Assembly (NCBI RefSeq): GCF_046533115.1
Contig: NZ_JAJQRC010000008.1
Span: forward strand, 1 to 64,000
Origin: JAIRMO01 sp046533115
GTDB taxonomy: Bacteria > Spirochaetota > Spirochaetia > Treponematales > Breznakiellaceae
DNA length: 64,000 nucleotides
Direction of reading: 5' to 3'
Position numbers and translations under genes: made by a program. How positions within the stretch are numbered: position 1 is the stretch's first letter; every line of letters starts with the position of its first letter. The notes beneath the pieces are model-generated. The model did no database searches. It was not told the origin of the DNA and saw only the letters and a program-made list of their open reading frames with translations. Positions 27,303 to 34,628 of the stretch are shown here, one piece after another.

Positions 27303-27434
27303 AATAAAAACGCTTTGTGTTTTTATTTTCGGACTTTGGACTAGGAGTGGGGGGAGCGGAATAACAAACGCTTGCGCATTTGTTATTTTCGGAGTTTTGT
27401 GGTAAACCGCTTCGGCGGTTTACCACAAAACTCC
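27303..27434. repeat. Hairpin cluster, including a 20-bp perfect stem with a TTCG loop
   Basis: Three hairpins sit in the 280-bp gap between the ABC ATPase and permease genes: AATAAAAAC/GTTTTTATT (27303-27327), AATAACAAA/TTTGTTATT (27360-27387), and a perfect 20-bp stem at 27391-27434 closed by C-TTCG-G, an extra-stable tetraloop. TATTTTCGGA follows the first two hairpins, so they look like diverged copies of one unit. No ORF is credible here. The cluster could lower ATPase expression relative to the permease or protect mRNA ends. Confidence 0.75.
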
Positions 27435-27542
27435 ATGACGGAAAAAAGGCAAGCGTTTTTATGGAGCGGGGGGGAGCAGCGTCGATGAATGTTTCAGATT
27501 TAGGCGGAAATAGTTTTATGGTTGTTTTCATGTGCTCCCCCC

Positions 27543-28376
27543 TTATCTTCCTATTTTCCAGATGGCGAGTTTGATCTCCACGTACTTGAGAATCTCGATG
27601 AGGAACCAGCCGATCCAGCCGAGGATCACCATACATACCATCATTTCGGGGATGACGAAGTAGTCCTTGGCCTGGCCCAGGAGGTAGCCGATGCCCATGC
27701 GGCCGCCGTAGGATTCGCCGATGAGGAGCATCACGAGGCCCATGGCGACGCCGGTTTTGAGGCTCATGATGATGGAGCCGAAGGCGTGCCAAAAGTAGAC
27801 CTTGCGGAGCAGGGTGAACTCGCTGGCGCCGAAGACCCGGGCGGAGGCGAGGTAGCGGGGGTCGGTGTCTTTGATGCCCTGGTAGGTGTTGAACAGGACC
27901 GGGTAGAAGATGCCGATGAACATGAGGAAGATGTGCATTTTGGAACCGATGCCGAAGAGGATGATGGTCATCGGGACCCAGGCCGGCGGGGGGATGGGGG
28001 ACAAAAGCTGCCAGAGGGGCAGGACATAGGCCCGGATTTTGAGGTTCCACCCCATGAGGAGGCCGATGGGGACCGCCAGGACCACCGCGATGCCAAAGGC
28101 CGTGAAAAAGCGGCCCATACTGTAACCGATGTGGAGTACGAGGTTTTTGTGCCACAGCATGAACCAGAACCGCTGGGCCACGACGCTGAGGGGCGGGAGG
28201 AGGCTCTCGGGGATAAATTTCCACCGGGAAAGGAATTCCCAGGCCAGGAGCAGGGGGATAAGGATGGTCAAAAATTCCAGGGAGAAAAAATTACCCAGGG
28301 AATTTTTCAGAAAACCCCAAAGCTCCTGGAAAACCCTGCGCCACCCCCTGGTCTCGTAAGTATCGGCTGTGTTCAT
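27543..28376 (-). CDS. Sulfonate/taurine-type ABC transporter permease
   Basis: About 277 residues with six membrane segments; LIPLLLAWEFLSRWKFIPESLLPPLSVVAQRF is typical of SsuC/TauC. The cytoplasmic loop reads DPRYLASARVFGASEFTLLRKVYFWHA, followed by GVAMGLVMLLIGESYG. The frame opens at TTG 28385, but ATG 28376 with GGAAG upstream is the better start. It has its own promoter copy at 28405-28443, nearly identical to that of the binding-protein gene. Confidence 0.92.
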   Translation of the reverse strand: MNTADTYETRGWRRVFQELWGFLKNSLGNFFSLEFLTILIPLLLAWEFLSRWKFIPESLLPPLSVVAQRFWFMLWHKNLVLHIGYSMGRFFTAFGIAVVLAVPIGLLMGWNLKIRAYVLPLWQLLSPIPPPAWVPMTIILFGIGSKMHIFLMFIGIFYPVLFNTYQGIKDTDPRYLASARVFGASEFTLLRKVYFWHAFGSIIMSLKTGVAMGLVMLLIGESYGGRMGIGYLLGQAKDYFVIPEMMVCMVILGWIGWFLIEILKYVEIKLAIWKIGR

Positions 28377-28404
28377 AGCTTCCAATTTTCCTATTATTTG
28401 GATG

Positions 28405-28443
28405 GGTATAATACTATAGTAAAACCAGCGGATTAGTCAAGGG
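28405..28443 (-). promoter_or_regulatory. Promoter/operator copy A before the sulfonate permease
   Basis: On the minus strand TTGACT (28440-28435) is followed after 17-18 bp by an AT-rich -10 region and contains the perfect palindrome TACTATAGTA. The block is almost identical to 29699-29737 before the binding-protein gene, including the shared CCCTTGACTAA-CCG-TGGTTTTA stretch. Confidence 0.6.
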
Positions 28444-28464
28444 GAATTTGGTACCATGGGGCTT

Positions 28465-28618
28465 ATTAAGAAATTCACCACAAAAGCAAAGAAGAAAAAG
28501 GAGGAGATAGGAGTGAGAAGAGAGGCATCTTCCTCTTAACTTCTCACTCCTCCTTCCTAGCTCCTCACTTCTTCTGTTCTTCTTCCTAACTTTTTTTAAC
28601 TAACTCCTCACTTTTTTC
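28465..28618. repeat. Fold-back-type intergenic repeat (TTCACCAC family)
   Basis: It starts with ATTAAGAAATTCACCACAAA, the same end as the elements at 52373 and 62426. Inside, GAGTGAGAAGAGAGG faces CCTCTTAACTTCTCACTCC as an imperfect inverted repeat, followed by more CTCAC/CTTCC simple sequence up to the stop of the binding-protein gene. No gene is present. Confidence 0.55.
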
Positions 28619-29665
28619 TTACCAAGTAGTCCCCTTGAACGCCGACGCAAAAAGCGCGTCGCCGGGGTTCGTTTCGATGGTTCCCTGGCGGACCAGGGCT
28701 TCGGCATAGCCTTTCAACTTATCCGTGGCGAGCTTGGTGGTAAAGCCCAGTTTGGGGTTGCTGTTGATGATGGCCTGGCGGTCGACGGTCACGTACTTCG
28801 CGGCAATGTCCACGATTTCGGTGGCCACCGGGTTGGCCAGGATAAGCTGGTTGGCCTCGGCAATAGCCTCGATAAAGACCTGGGCGTCGCCCAGACGGGT
28901 AGCGATAAAGTCTTTGTTGGCGTTGATGGTCCGGCAGGGCGGATTTTCCCCGGCAAGGTTGGGATCAATTTTCCCGTCGCCATCGGCATCGGAACCGCCG
29001 TTAAAGAGGGTCTTGTATTTGGGATTCCCCTGGGCGTCTTTGGCAAGCAGGGCCAGGGCCACAAAGGGCTCTTCCAGAATAGCGCCCTTCACCTGACCTG
29101 CGTCAAGGGCGGCGATGGCCGCGCCGGGAGCCAGGGTTACCAGCTCAAAATCGGTGTTGTACTGGTTCCGCAGGGCGTCCCTGATGAGGATAACCGCGCA
29201 GCAGGTGGTGGAAAGCCCCGCGATTTGCTGACCCTTGAGGTCCGCGGGGGTCTTGTAGGGGGCATTGACCGGGACCACCAGCACCGAGGTGCAGGGAATC
29301 TTTACCTGGCCGATGATGGTGATATTCTGTCCTTTGGCGATGGGGGTAATAACCCCGGTGGGGCAGTTAAAGACGATGTCCGCTTCCCCGCCGACCACCG
29401 CCGCAACCCCGGAACTGGTCTGCTGGATCTCCACCTCCAGTCCCCGTTTGGCAAAAAGCCCCTTTTCGTATGCCACGTAAAGGTTCAGATGATGGGTGGA
29501 ATTGGCGTCCGCCACGATCACGGGCTTACCCGACAGCGCTGGACCTGCCTGCGGGGCGGCCGGCTGCTGGACAGCCGGGGCCGGGGCTTCCTCCCTTTTT
29601 GCTCCTGCCCAGAGGGCGGCGGAAAAGGCCATAAGCGATAAAAAAACACAAATTGTTTTTTTCAT
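28619..29665 (-). CDS. Sulfonate/taurine-type ABC substrate-binding protein with an EF-hand-like loop
   Basis: 348 residues; GGAGG precedes ATG 29665. A signal peptide (MKKTICVFLSLMAFSAALWA) is followed by an Ala/Pro-rich linker and an NMT1/SsuA-like domain (HHLNLYVAYEKGLFAKRGLEVE, ADLKGQQIAG). It contains a pair of adjacent cysteines (STTCCAVI). Residues 226-234, DADGDGKID, form a canonical calcium-loop pattern (D-x-D-x-D-G) that is not usual in this family and may bind Ca2+. It supplies substrate to the permease and ATPase downstream; the neighbouring cysK suggests a sulfur compound, but aromatic or pyrimidine-precursor ligands are also known in this family. Confidence 0.9.
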   Translation of the reverse strand: MKKTICVFLSLMAFSAALWAGAKREEAPAPAVQQPAAPQAGPALSGKPVIVADANSTHHLNLYVAYEKGLFAKRGLEVEIQQTSSGVAAVVGGEADIVFNCPTGVITPIAKGQNITIIGQVKIPCTSVLVVPVNAPYKTPADLKGQQIAGLSTTCCAVILIRDALRNQYNTDFELVTLAPGAAIAALDAGQVKGAILEEPFVALALLAKDAQGNPKYKTLFNGGSDADGDGKIDPNLAGENPPCRTINANKDFIATRLGDAQVFIEAIAEANQLILANPVATEIVDIAAKYVTVDRQAIINSNPKLGFTTKLATDKLKGYAEALVRQGTIETNPGDALFASAFKGTTW

Positions 29666-29698
29666 GGAATCCTCCTATAAATTCCTATTATATTGGTA

Positions 29699-29737
29699 GG
29701 TATAATAATATATTAAAACCATCGGTTTAGTCAAGGG
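29699..29737 (-). promoter_or_regulatory. Promoter/operator copy B before the sulfonate binding protein
   Basis: On the minus strand TTGACT (29734-29729) and TATTAT (29710-29705) are 18 bp apart, giving a transcript start about 30 nt before the ATG. It is nearly the same as copy A at 28405-28443, so both transcription units should share one regulator. Confidence 0.65.
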
Positions 29738-29783
29738 TAATTTAAAAAAAAGCCCTGAAAACTGAAATTTTCTAAATACGGAG

Positions 29784-30388
29784 TTAAGAAATTCACCCCG
29801 AAGGCGCAAAGTAGACCACTGCGCGGTCAATTAAATGAAAAAAAGGAAGGATGGTGCGACACGAGGTCGCTTGAATAGCTGACTAAGATATGAAAAGGAG
29901 GTGAGAAAAAGAAACATATCCTTCGGTCTACCCCTTCCATTTGGGGTAATGCTACTCATAGGTGCGTGTCTGGTAACGGACAGGTACTAAGCTATGGGGA
30001 CAACGCGGTATCGGAAACGTTGAGGTGAATATCGCCGCCCAGCTCTACCAGCGCGCTGGTTTCCGCGAAGGATTTCCCTTCGGTTAAATACAGGAATATC
30101 AGCCGCAGCAAGTCTTCGGGGCTTTTTATTTCCCGCGCCCGCTCAAAGGCCCCCAATTCTTTCGCCTTGGCTTGCCAGCCCTCAGGCAGCAATGCCACTA
30201 ATTGTTCAAACTCATAGTTCCCCGTTTCCATGTCTCTGTTTTATCAGATTTTCTCTCCTAAGCAAACGCATATGGTGTCAGTCACTGTTGGAACATTAAG
30301 AATGAAGAGGAAAACATGAAGAGTAGGGCATTCTTCCTCATTCCTCCCCTTCTTCGCCTTATGCGCCTTCGGGGTTAAATTCCATTAG
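29784..30388. repeat. Fold-back element with terminal inverted repeats enclosing a transposase fragment
   Basis: The left end, TTAAGAAATTCACCCCGAAGGCGC (from 29784), is matched in inverted form by GCGCCTTCGGGGTTAAATTCC (ending near 30388). Between them lie the 28-bp core repeat (29811-29838) and the minus-strand transposase fragment (29992-30231). The whole 757-bp gap between the binding-protein gene and recQ holds nothing else that I recognise. It may be a non-autonomous element that took in an IS fragment, or an IS inserted in a repeat. Confidence 0.65.
29992..30231 (-). pseudogene. IS4-type transposase N-terminal fragment
   Basis: 79 codons, starting METGNYEFEQLVALLPEGWQ and including IKSPEDLLRLIFLYLTEGKSFAETSALV, a pattern typical of the N-terminal part of IS4-family transposases. 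It stops after SDTALSP without the DDE core, so it is a relic inside the fold-back element. GAAAC-rich sequence just upstream offers no clear ribosome site. Confidence 0.65.
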
Positions 30389-30422
30389 TTTTTATTTCCC
30401 AACTTTTAGATGTTACCGCCTG

Positions 30423-32249
30423 CTAGGGCGGGCTGGTTCCGGTATATGCTTTGATAAGGTCCGTGAATAGGCCGCCGTATTTTTCCATTTTTACCGCTCC
30501 CACCCCGGAAACGGTGAGGAATTGTTCCGGGGTTTTGGGCAGCTTGCGGCACATATCCCGGAGGGATGCATCGGAAAAAATGATATAGGCCGGGACCCGG
30601 GCTTTTTGGGCCAAGCGGTTCCGTAGTTCCTTGAGCTGGGCAAAAAGATCCTCCCGGAATTCCCCCGGCGTTTCATCGGCGGGGACCCCGGGCTTTTTCC
30701 GCTCCCGTTCTTTGGGAAGCATCATGGAAAGGGCCTTTTTCTGCCGGAGAATTTCCTCCCACCGGGGCCCGAGTAGGAGTACCGGGTACTCCTCTCCTTC
30801 CTGGGCCAGGTATTCCTTTTCGACAAGATAATCCAGGATGGTTCTGATCCGGTGTACGTCGGTTTCCGCCATGATGCCGTAGGTACTCAAACTCTTCAGG
30901 CCCTGGCTGAGGAGTTTTTCGTTTTTGCTGCCCTTGAGGATATTGATCACCATAAGCTTTCCGAAGCGTTTTCCCCGCTGTTCGATGCGGTATACACAGG
31001 AGAGGATCTTTTGGGCCGGGATGGTGATATCGTTGTTTTCAAATTGGGTGGTACAGTTGGAACAGTTGCCGCAAAAATGGGGAGCGCTTTCCCCAAAGTA
31101 ACCCAGAATGTGGGAACGAAGGCAGTCATTGGTGGTGGCGTAGTAGGTCATGTGTTTCAGAAGTTCCAGGTGGTGGCTTACCAGGGCTTCGTCTCTTTCA
31201 GCATCCCCGTTGGTGATGAGGAATTTATTGACCTGCACGTCCTGGGGACTGTAAAAGAGGATACAGTCCGCCGCCTCACCGTCCCTGCCGGCCCGGCCCG
31301 CCTCTTGATAATAGCTTTCAATGTTTTTCGGCATATTATAATGAATGACAAAGGAGACGTTGGACTTATCGATTCCCATGCCAAAGGCGTTGGTGGCAAC
31401 CATGATGGGGGTACGGTCGTAGATAAAGTCATCCTGATTTTTATGCCGTTCCCGGTCGTCCAGGCCCGCGTGATACCGGGCAGCGCCGAACCCCCGGGCG
31501 TTGAGGGTCCGGCAAATTTCCTCCACGGTTTTCCTGGTGGAGCAGTAGATGATGCCGCTTTTATTCCGGTGATTTTCCAGATAGGACAGGAGGGATCGGA
31601 CTTTATCCGGGGGCCGCCCCACGCCAAAATAGAGGTTTTCCCGGTTAAAGCCGGTGGTAAGAAGAAACGGGTCCTCCAGGTTGAGGATCCTGACGATGTC
31701 GTCCCGGACTTTTCCGGTGGCGGTGGCGGTAAAGGCCGCGGTGATGGGCCGTTTTGAAAAAATACGGATGAATTCGGCGATTACCAGGTAGCTGGGACGA
31801 AAATCATGGCCCCATTGGGAAATACAGTGGGCCTCATCGATCACCACCATGGGGATCCGCAAACGCTCCCCCAGGCGGTACATATCCTCCCGCCGGAGCC
31901 GTTCCGGGGCGATGTAGAGGATTCGGTAATCCCCCCGGCCCGCCCCTGCCAGGGTATCCGCATATTCCCGGGGCGAAAGGGAACTGTTAAGGTAAGCCGC
32001 GGGAATCCCCGCATCCGAAAGGGCGTTAACCTGGTCTTTCATCAGGGAGATCAGGGGGGAGATAACCACCGTAAGGCCCTCCAGGATGAGGGCCGGTATT
32101 TGATAACAGAGGGACTTTCCCGCGCCGGTGGGCATCACCGCCAGCACATCCCTCCCGGCGAGGAGGGCGTCGATAACCTCCTCCTGTCCCCGGCGGAATT
32201 GGGTAAACCCAAAGTAGGTTTTAAGGATACGGAATTTTTCCTGATCCAT
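30423..32249 (-). CDS. recQ: ATP-dependent DNA helicase RecQ
   Basis: 608 residues, typical RecQ length. Motifs: TGAGKSLCYQIPAL (Walker A), VIDEAHCISQWGHDFRPSY (DEAH with the RecQ aromatic loop), FTATAT, and QEAGRAGRDGE (motif VI). Zinc-binding cysteines follow in the RecQ C-terminal region (CLRSHILGYFGE ... FCGNCSNC), and an HRDC domain closes the protein (ITVSGVGAVKMEKYGGL-type end). A 3'-5' helicase for recombination and fork repair. Its start is 9 nt from the end of the GntR gene on the same strand. Confidence 0.96.
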   Translation of the reverse strand: MDQEKFRILKTYFGFTQFRRGQEEVIDALLAGRDVLAVMPTGAGKSLCYQIPALILEGLTVVISPLISLMKDQVNALSDAGIPAAYLNSSLSPREYADTLAGAGRGDYRILYIAPERLRREDMYRLGERLRIPMVVIDEAHCISQWGHDFRPSYLVIAEFIRIFSKRPITAAFTATATGKVRDDIVRILNLEDPFLLTTGFNRENLYFGVGRPPDKVRSLLSYLENHRNKSGIIYCSTRKTVEEICRTLNARGFGAARYHAGLDDRERHKNQDDFIYDRTPIMVATNAFGMGIDKSNVSFVIHYNMPKNIESYYQEAGRAGRDGEAADCILFYSPQDVQVNKFLITNGDAERDEALVSHHLELLKHMTYYATTNDCLRSHILGYFGESAPHFCGNCSNCTTQFENNDITIPAQKILSCVYRIEQRGKRFGKLMVINILKGSKNEKLLSQGLKSLSTYGIMAETDVHRIRTILDYLVEKEYLAQEGEEYPVLLLGPRWEEILRQKKALSMMLPKERERKKPGVPADETPGEFREDLFAQLKELRNRLAQKARVPAYIIFSDASLRDMCRKLPKTPEQFLTVSGVGAVKMEKYGGLFTDLIKAYTGTSPP

Positions 32250-32258
32250 ACCCCGATT

Positions 32259-32999
32259 TTACCCCGAGGGAAAGAGAGGAAACCCGCCGAAATCAACCTC
32301 AAAGTTATTAGTCCCCTGGGGGGAGGCAAAATAATCGGGAAATTTTTCCCGGAGCAGTTTTTCCTCGGTGTGTAATTTGTGGAGGTGCTGGTTCAGTTTA
32401 AGGCGAACCCCGTGGAGGTCCTTGTTTTTTATGTCCGTCAGTATTTCCTTATGTTGACCCACAATATTCTGGGCAATCCCGTTGAGCCAAACGGTCAGTA
32501 AACGCACCCGGTGATAATGGCCGCACATACTATCCAGGACTTCCCAGCCTAATTGATGACCGGCTACCTCAAAAAAAACCCGGTGGAAACGGTCGTCAGA
32601 ATTGATAAAATTGATAAATTCATTCCGGCCCGAGGCGGCAATCTGGGTTTCAACAATTTCTTCCAACTCGGAGATATGAGCCGGCCGGCACCGGCTGATA
32701 AAGGGTTTTAATACCGCCATTTCAAGGCTTTCCCGGAGAAATAATTCCTGTTCCACCCGGTCAAGATCGATCAGGGACACCAGGGTTTCCCGTTGGGGAA
32801 TCACCTTTACCAAGCCCTCTTTGGACAGATGGATAAAAGCCTCCCGGACCGGGGTACGGCTCACCTGATACCGAAGGGAGATTTCTTTTTCACTGATGGC
32901 GGTTCCGGGGGCTAAATTCAAGTTAATAATGCTTTTCCGCAGGGCGGTATACACCGAGTCCTGCACATTCCCCGACGATTGCCTTGCCGGTGTTTTCAT
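32259..32999 (-). CDS. GntR/FCD-family regulator, probable uronate regulator
   Basis: 246 residues. The N-terminal winged helix (TAISEKEISLRYQVSRTPVREAFIHLSKEGLV) is followed by an all-helical FCD domain with the metal/ligand residues expected in D-x3-H (DDRFHRVFFEVAG) and later His residues (GQHKEIL). It is divergent from uxaC, 131 bp away, with a palindrome between them, so it most likely controls uxaC as ExuR/UxuR-type proteins do. recQ follows on the same strand at 9 nt but is unlikely to be functionally linked. Confidence 0.88.
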   Translation of the reverse strand: MKTPARQSSGNVQDSVYTALRKSIINLNLAPGTAISEKEISLRYQVSRTPVREAFIHLSKEGLVKVIPQRETLVSLIDLDRVEQELFLRESLEMAVLKPFISRCRPAHISELEEIVETQIAASGRNEFINFINSDDRFHRVFFEVAGHQLGWEVLDSMCGHYHRVRLLTVWLNGIAQNIVGQHKEILTDIKNKDLHGVRLKLNQHLHKLHTEEKLLREKFPDYFASPQGTNNFEVDFGGFPLFPSG

Positions 33000-33052
33000 G
33001 GTATAATCACTTACTTCCTTTTTACCGTAGACCGGTACAACTGACTCGTCTG

Positions 33053-33066
33053 ATGTACTAGTATGT
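33053..33066. promoter_or_regulatory. Palindrome around TACTAGTA, candidate GntR operator for uxaC
   Basis: The perfect 8-bp palindrome TACTAGTA (33056-33063) within ATGTACTAGTATGT sits in the 131-bp divergent region between the FCD regulator and uxaC. FCD regulators bind short interrupted palindromes of similar size. The link is positional only. Confidence 0.4.
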
Positions 33067-33130
33067 TATCTTATTTTATGCCATCTTACAAGAGATACGC
33101 CTTACAGCAGCTTCAGGGGGGATGGAAACT

Positions 33131-34564
33131 ATGAAAAAATTTATGGATCAAGATTTCCTGCTTTCCACTAAAACGGCGCAGGAACTTTACCATGAAGCGG
33201 CGGCAGCGGAACCGATCTTCGACTACCATTGCCACCTCATCCCCGAGGAGATAGCGGGAAACCGTCGTTTTTCCAACCTGGCTGAAATTTGGCTGGGGGG
33301 GGATCATTACAAGTGGCGGGCCCTGCGGTTCAATGGGGTGGATGAACAGCTTATCACCGGAAACGCCGACCCCTACGATAAATTTCTCACCTGGGCGGAA
33401 ACCGTGCCCCGGCTTATGGGGAATCCCCTGTACCATTGGACCCACCTGGAGCTTCAGCGTTATTTTGACATTTCGGAGCCCCTGAACCGGGAGAGCGCTC
33501 CGGCTATCTGGAAGGCGGCCAACGCGAAGCTGGAAGGGGACCCGGCTCTTTCGGTATACGGGATCTTCAAGAAATTCAAGGTTTACGCGGTGGGTACCAC
33601 CGATGATCCCGTGGATACCCTGGAATGGCATGAAAAGATACAAAAAGCCGGGAAGACCGAAACCAGGGTGCTCCCTTCCTTCCGGCCCGACCAGGTCATT
33701 GCCATTGAAAGCCCCGGTTTTGGGGAGTATGTCCGCGGGCTGGGGCAGGCCGCGGGAAAAGCCATCAACTCCCTGGAGGATCTGCTCCAGGTTCTCCGGG
33801 ACCGGATCGAGCTTTTTGACCGGCGGGGCTGTTGTTCCGCGGATCACGCCCTGGAGTATCCGCCCTTTGACGCCTCCTGGGCGGACAGGGCCGTAAAAGC
33901 GGAGGATTTCGGAAAAAGGGAAGCGGCGGAAACCTTGCACCGGGTACTCTCCGGCGAGCCGGTGGAGGGGCGGGCCCGGGAATTTTATAAGGCCTTTATC
34001 CTTGCCTTCCTGGGGGCCGAATATTACCGGCGAGGCTGGGTGATGCAGCTCCACTTTGGGGCGCTGCGCAATACCAATTCCCGGATGCTGGCCGCGCTGG
34101 GACCCAATACCGGGTTTGACGCGGTTCACGACCACCGCCTGGCGGAACCGCTGGCCCGGTTTCTGGATGTCCTGGATGCCCGGGGCAAACTTCCCGCAAC
34201 GATCCTCTACAGCCTCAACCCCAAGGATTATTATGTCCTGGGGACCCTCATGGGCTCTTTTCAGGGGGGGATCCCCGGCAAAATCCAACTCGGTTCGGCG
34301 TGGTGGTTCAACGATCACCGGGACGGCATGGATGAGCACCTGCGGATCCTGGGCAACCTGGGGCTCCTGGCCCGTTTTGTGGGGATGCTTACCGATTCCC
34401 GGAGTTTTCTCTCCTATCCCCGGCATGAGTATTTCCGCCGGATCCTCTGTAATATTCTGGGCTCCTGGGCCGAGGAAGGGGAAATTCCCCCGGATCTGCC
34501 CTTCCTTAAGGAGATGGTCCGGGATATTTGTTTTCAAAACGCCCGGCGCTATTTTAAAGGCTAA
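33131..34564 (+). CDS. uxaC: Uronate isomerase (glucuronate/galacturonate isomerase)
   Basis: 477 residues from ATG 33131, which lies 9 nt after AGGGGGG; ATG 33122 is in frame but directly abuts that site. Family marks: PIFDYHCHLIPEEIA (metal-site HxH), WRALRFNGVDEQLITG, GTTDDPVDTLEWH, MQLHFGALRNTN, FDAVHDHRLAEPLARFLD, LGSAWWFNDHRDGM, and MLTDSRSFLSYPRHEYFRRILCN near the end. It interconverts D-galacturonate/D-tagaturonate or D-glucuronate/D-fructuronate. The uxaB/uxaA genes for the next steps are 9 kb away, under different control. Confidence 0.95.
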   Translation: MKKFMDQDFLLSTKTAQELYHEAAAAEPIFDYHCHLIPEEIAGNRRFSNLAEIWLGGDHYKWRALRFNGVDEQLITGNADPYDKFLTWAETVPRLMGNPLYHWTHLELQRYFDISEPLNRESAPAIWKAANAKLEGDPALSVYGIFKKFKVYAVGTTDDPVDTLEWHEKIQKAGKTETRVLPSFRPDQVIAIESPGFGEYVRGLGQAAGKAINSLEDLLQVLRDRIELFDRRGCCSADHALEYPPFDASWADRAVKAEDFGKREAAETLHRVLSGEPVEGRAREFYKAFILAFLGAEYYRRGWVMQLHFGALRNTNSRMLAALGPNTGFDAVHDHRLAEPLARFLDVLDARGKLPATILYSLNPKDYYVLGTLMGSFQGGIPGKIQLGSAWWFNDHRDGMDEHLRILGNLGLLARFVGMLTDSRSFLSYPRHEYFRRILCNILGSWAEEGEIPPDLPFLKEMVRDICFQNARRYFKG

Positions 34565-34628
34565 CCAGGGCCGGTTAGGTAAAAGCGCCGGGCCATTCCC
34601 ACAACCCGCCTGAGTTTTTGGGTGCAAT

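Noticed and set aside
27259..28224. 321-codon frame covering the sulfonate permease on the same strand
   Set aside because: It is the +1 frame of the permease, Pro/His/Arg-rich without membrane helices; the permease frame is clearly the real one.
29840..29990. Riboswitch or structured RNA before the transposase fragment
   Set aside because: GGAGGTGAGAAAAAG and a few short stems are present, but no conserved riboswitch core could be matched and it lies inside a repeat element.
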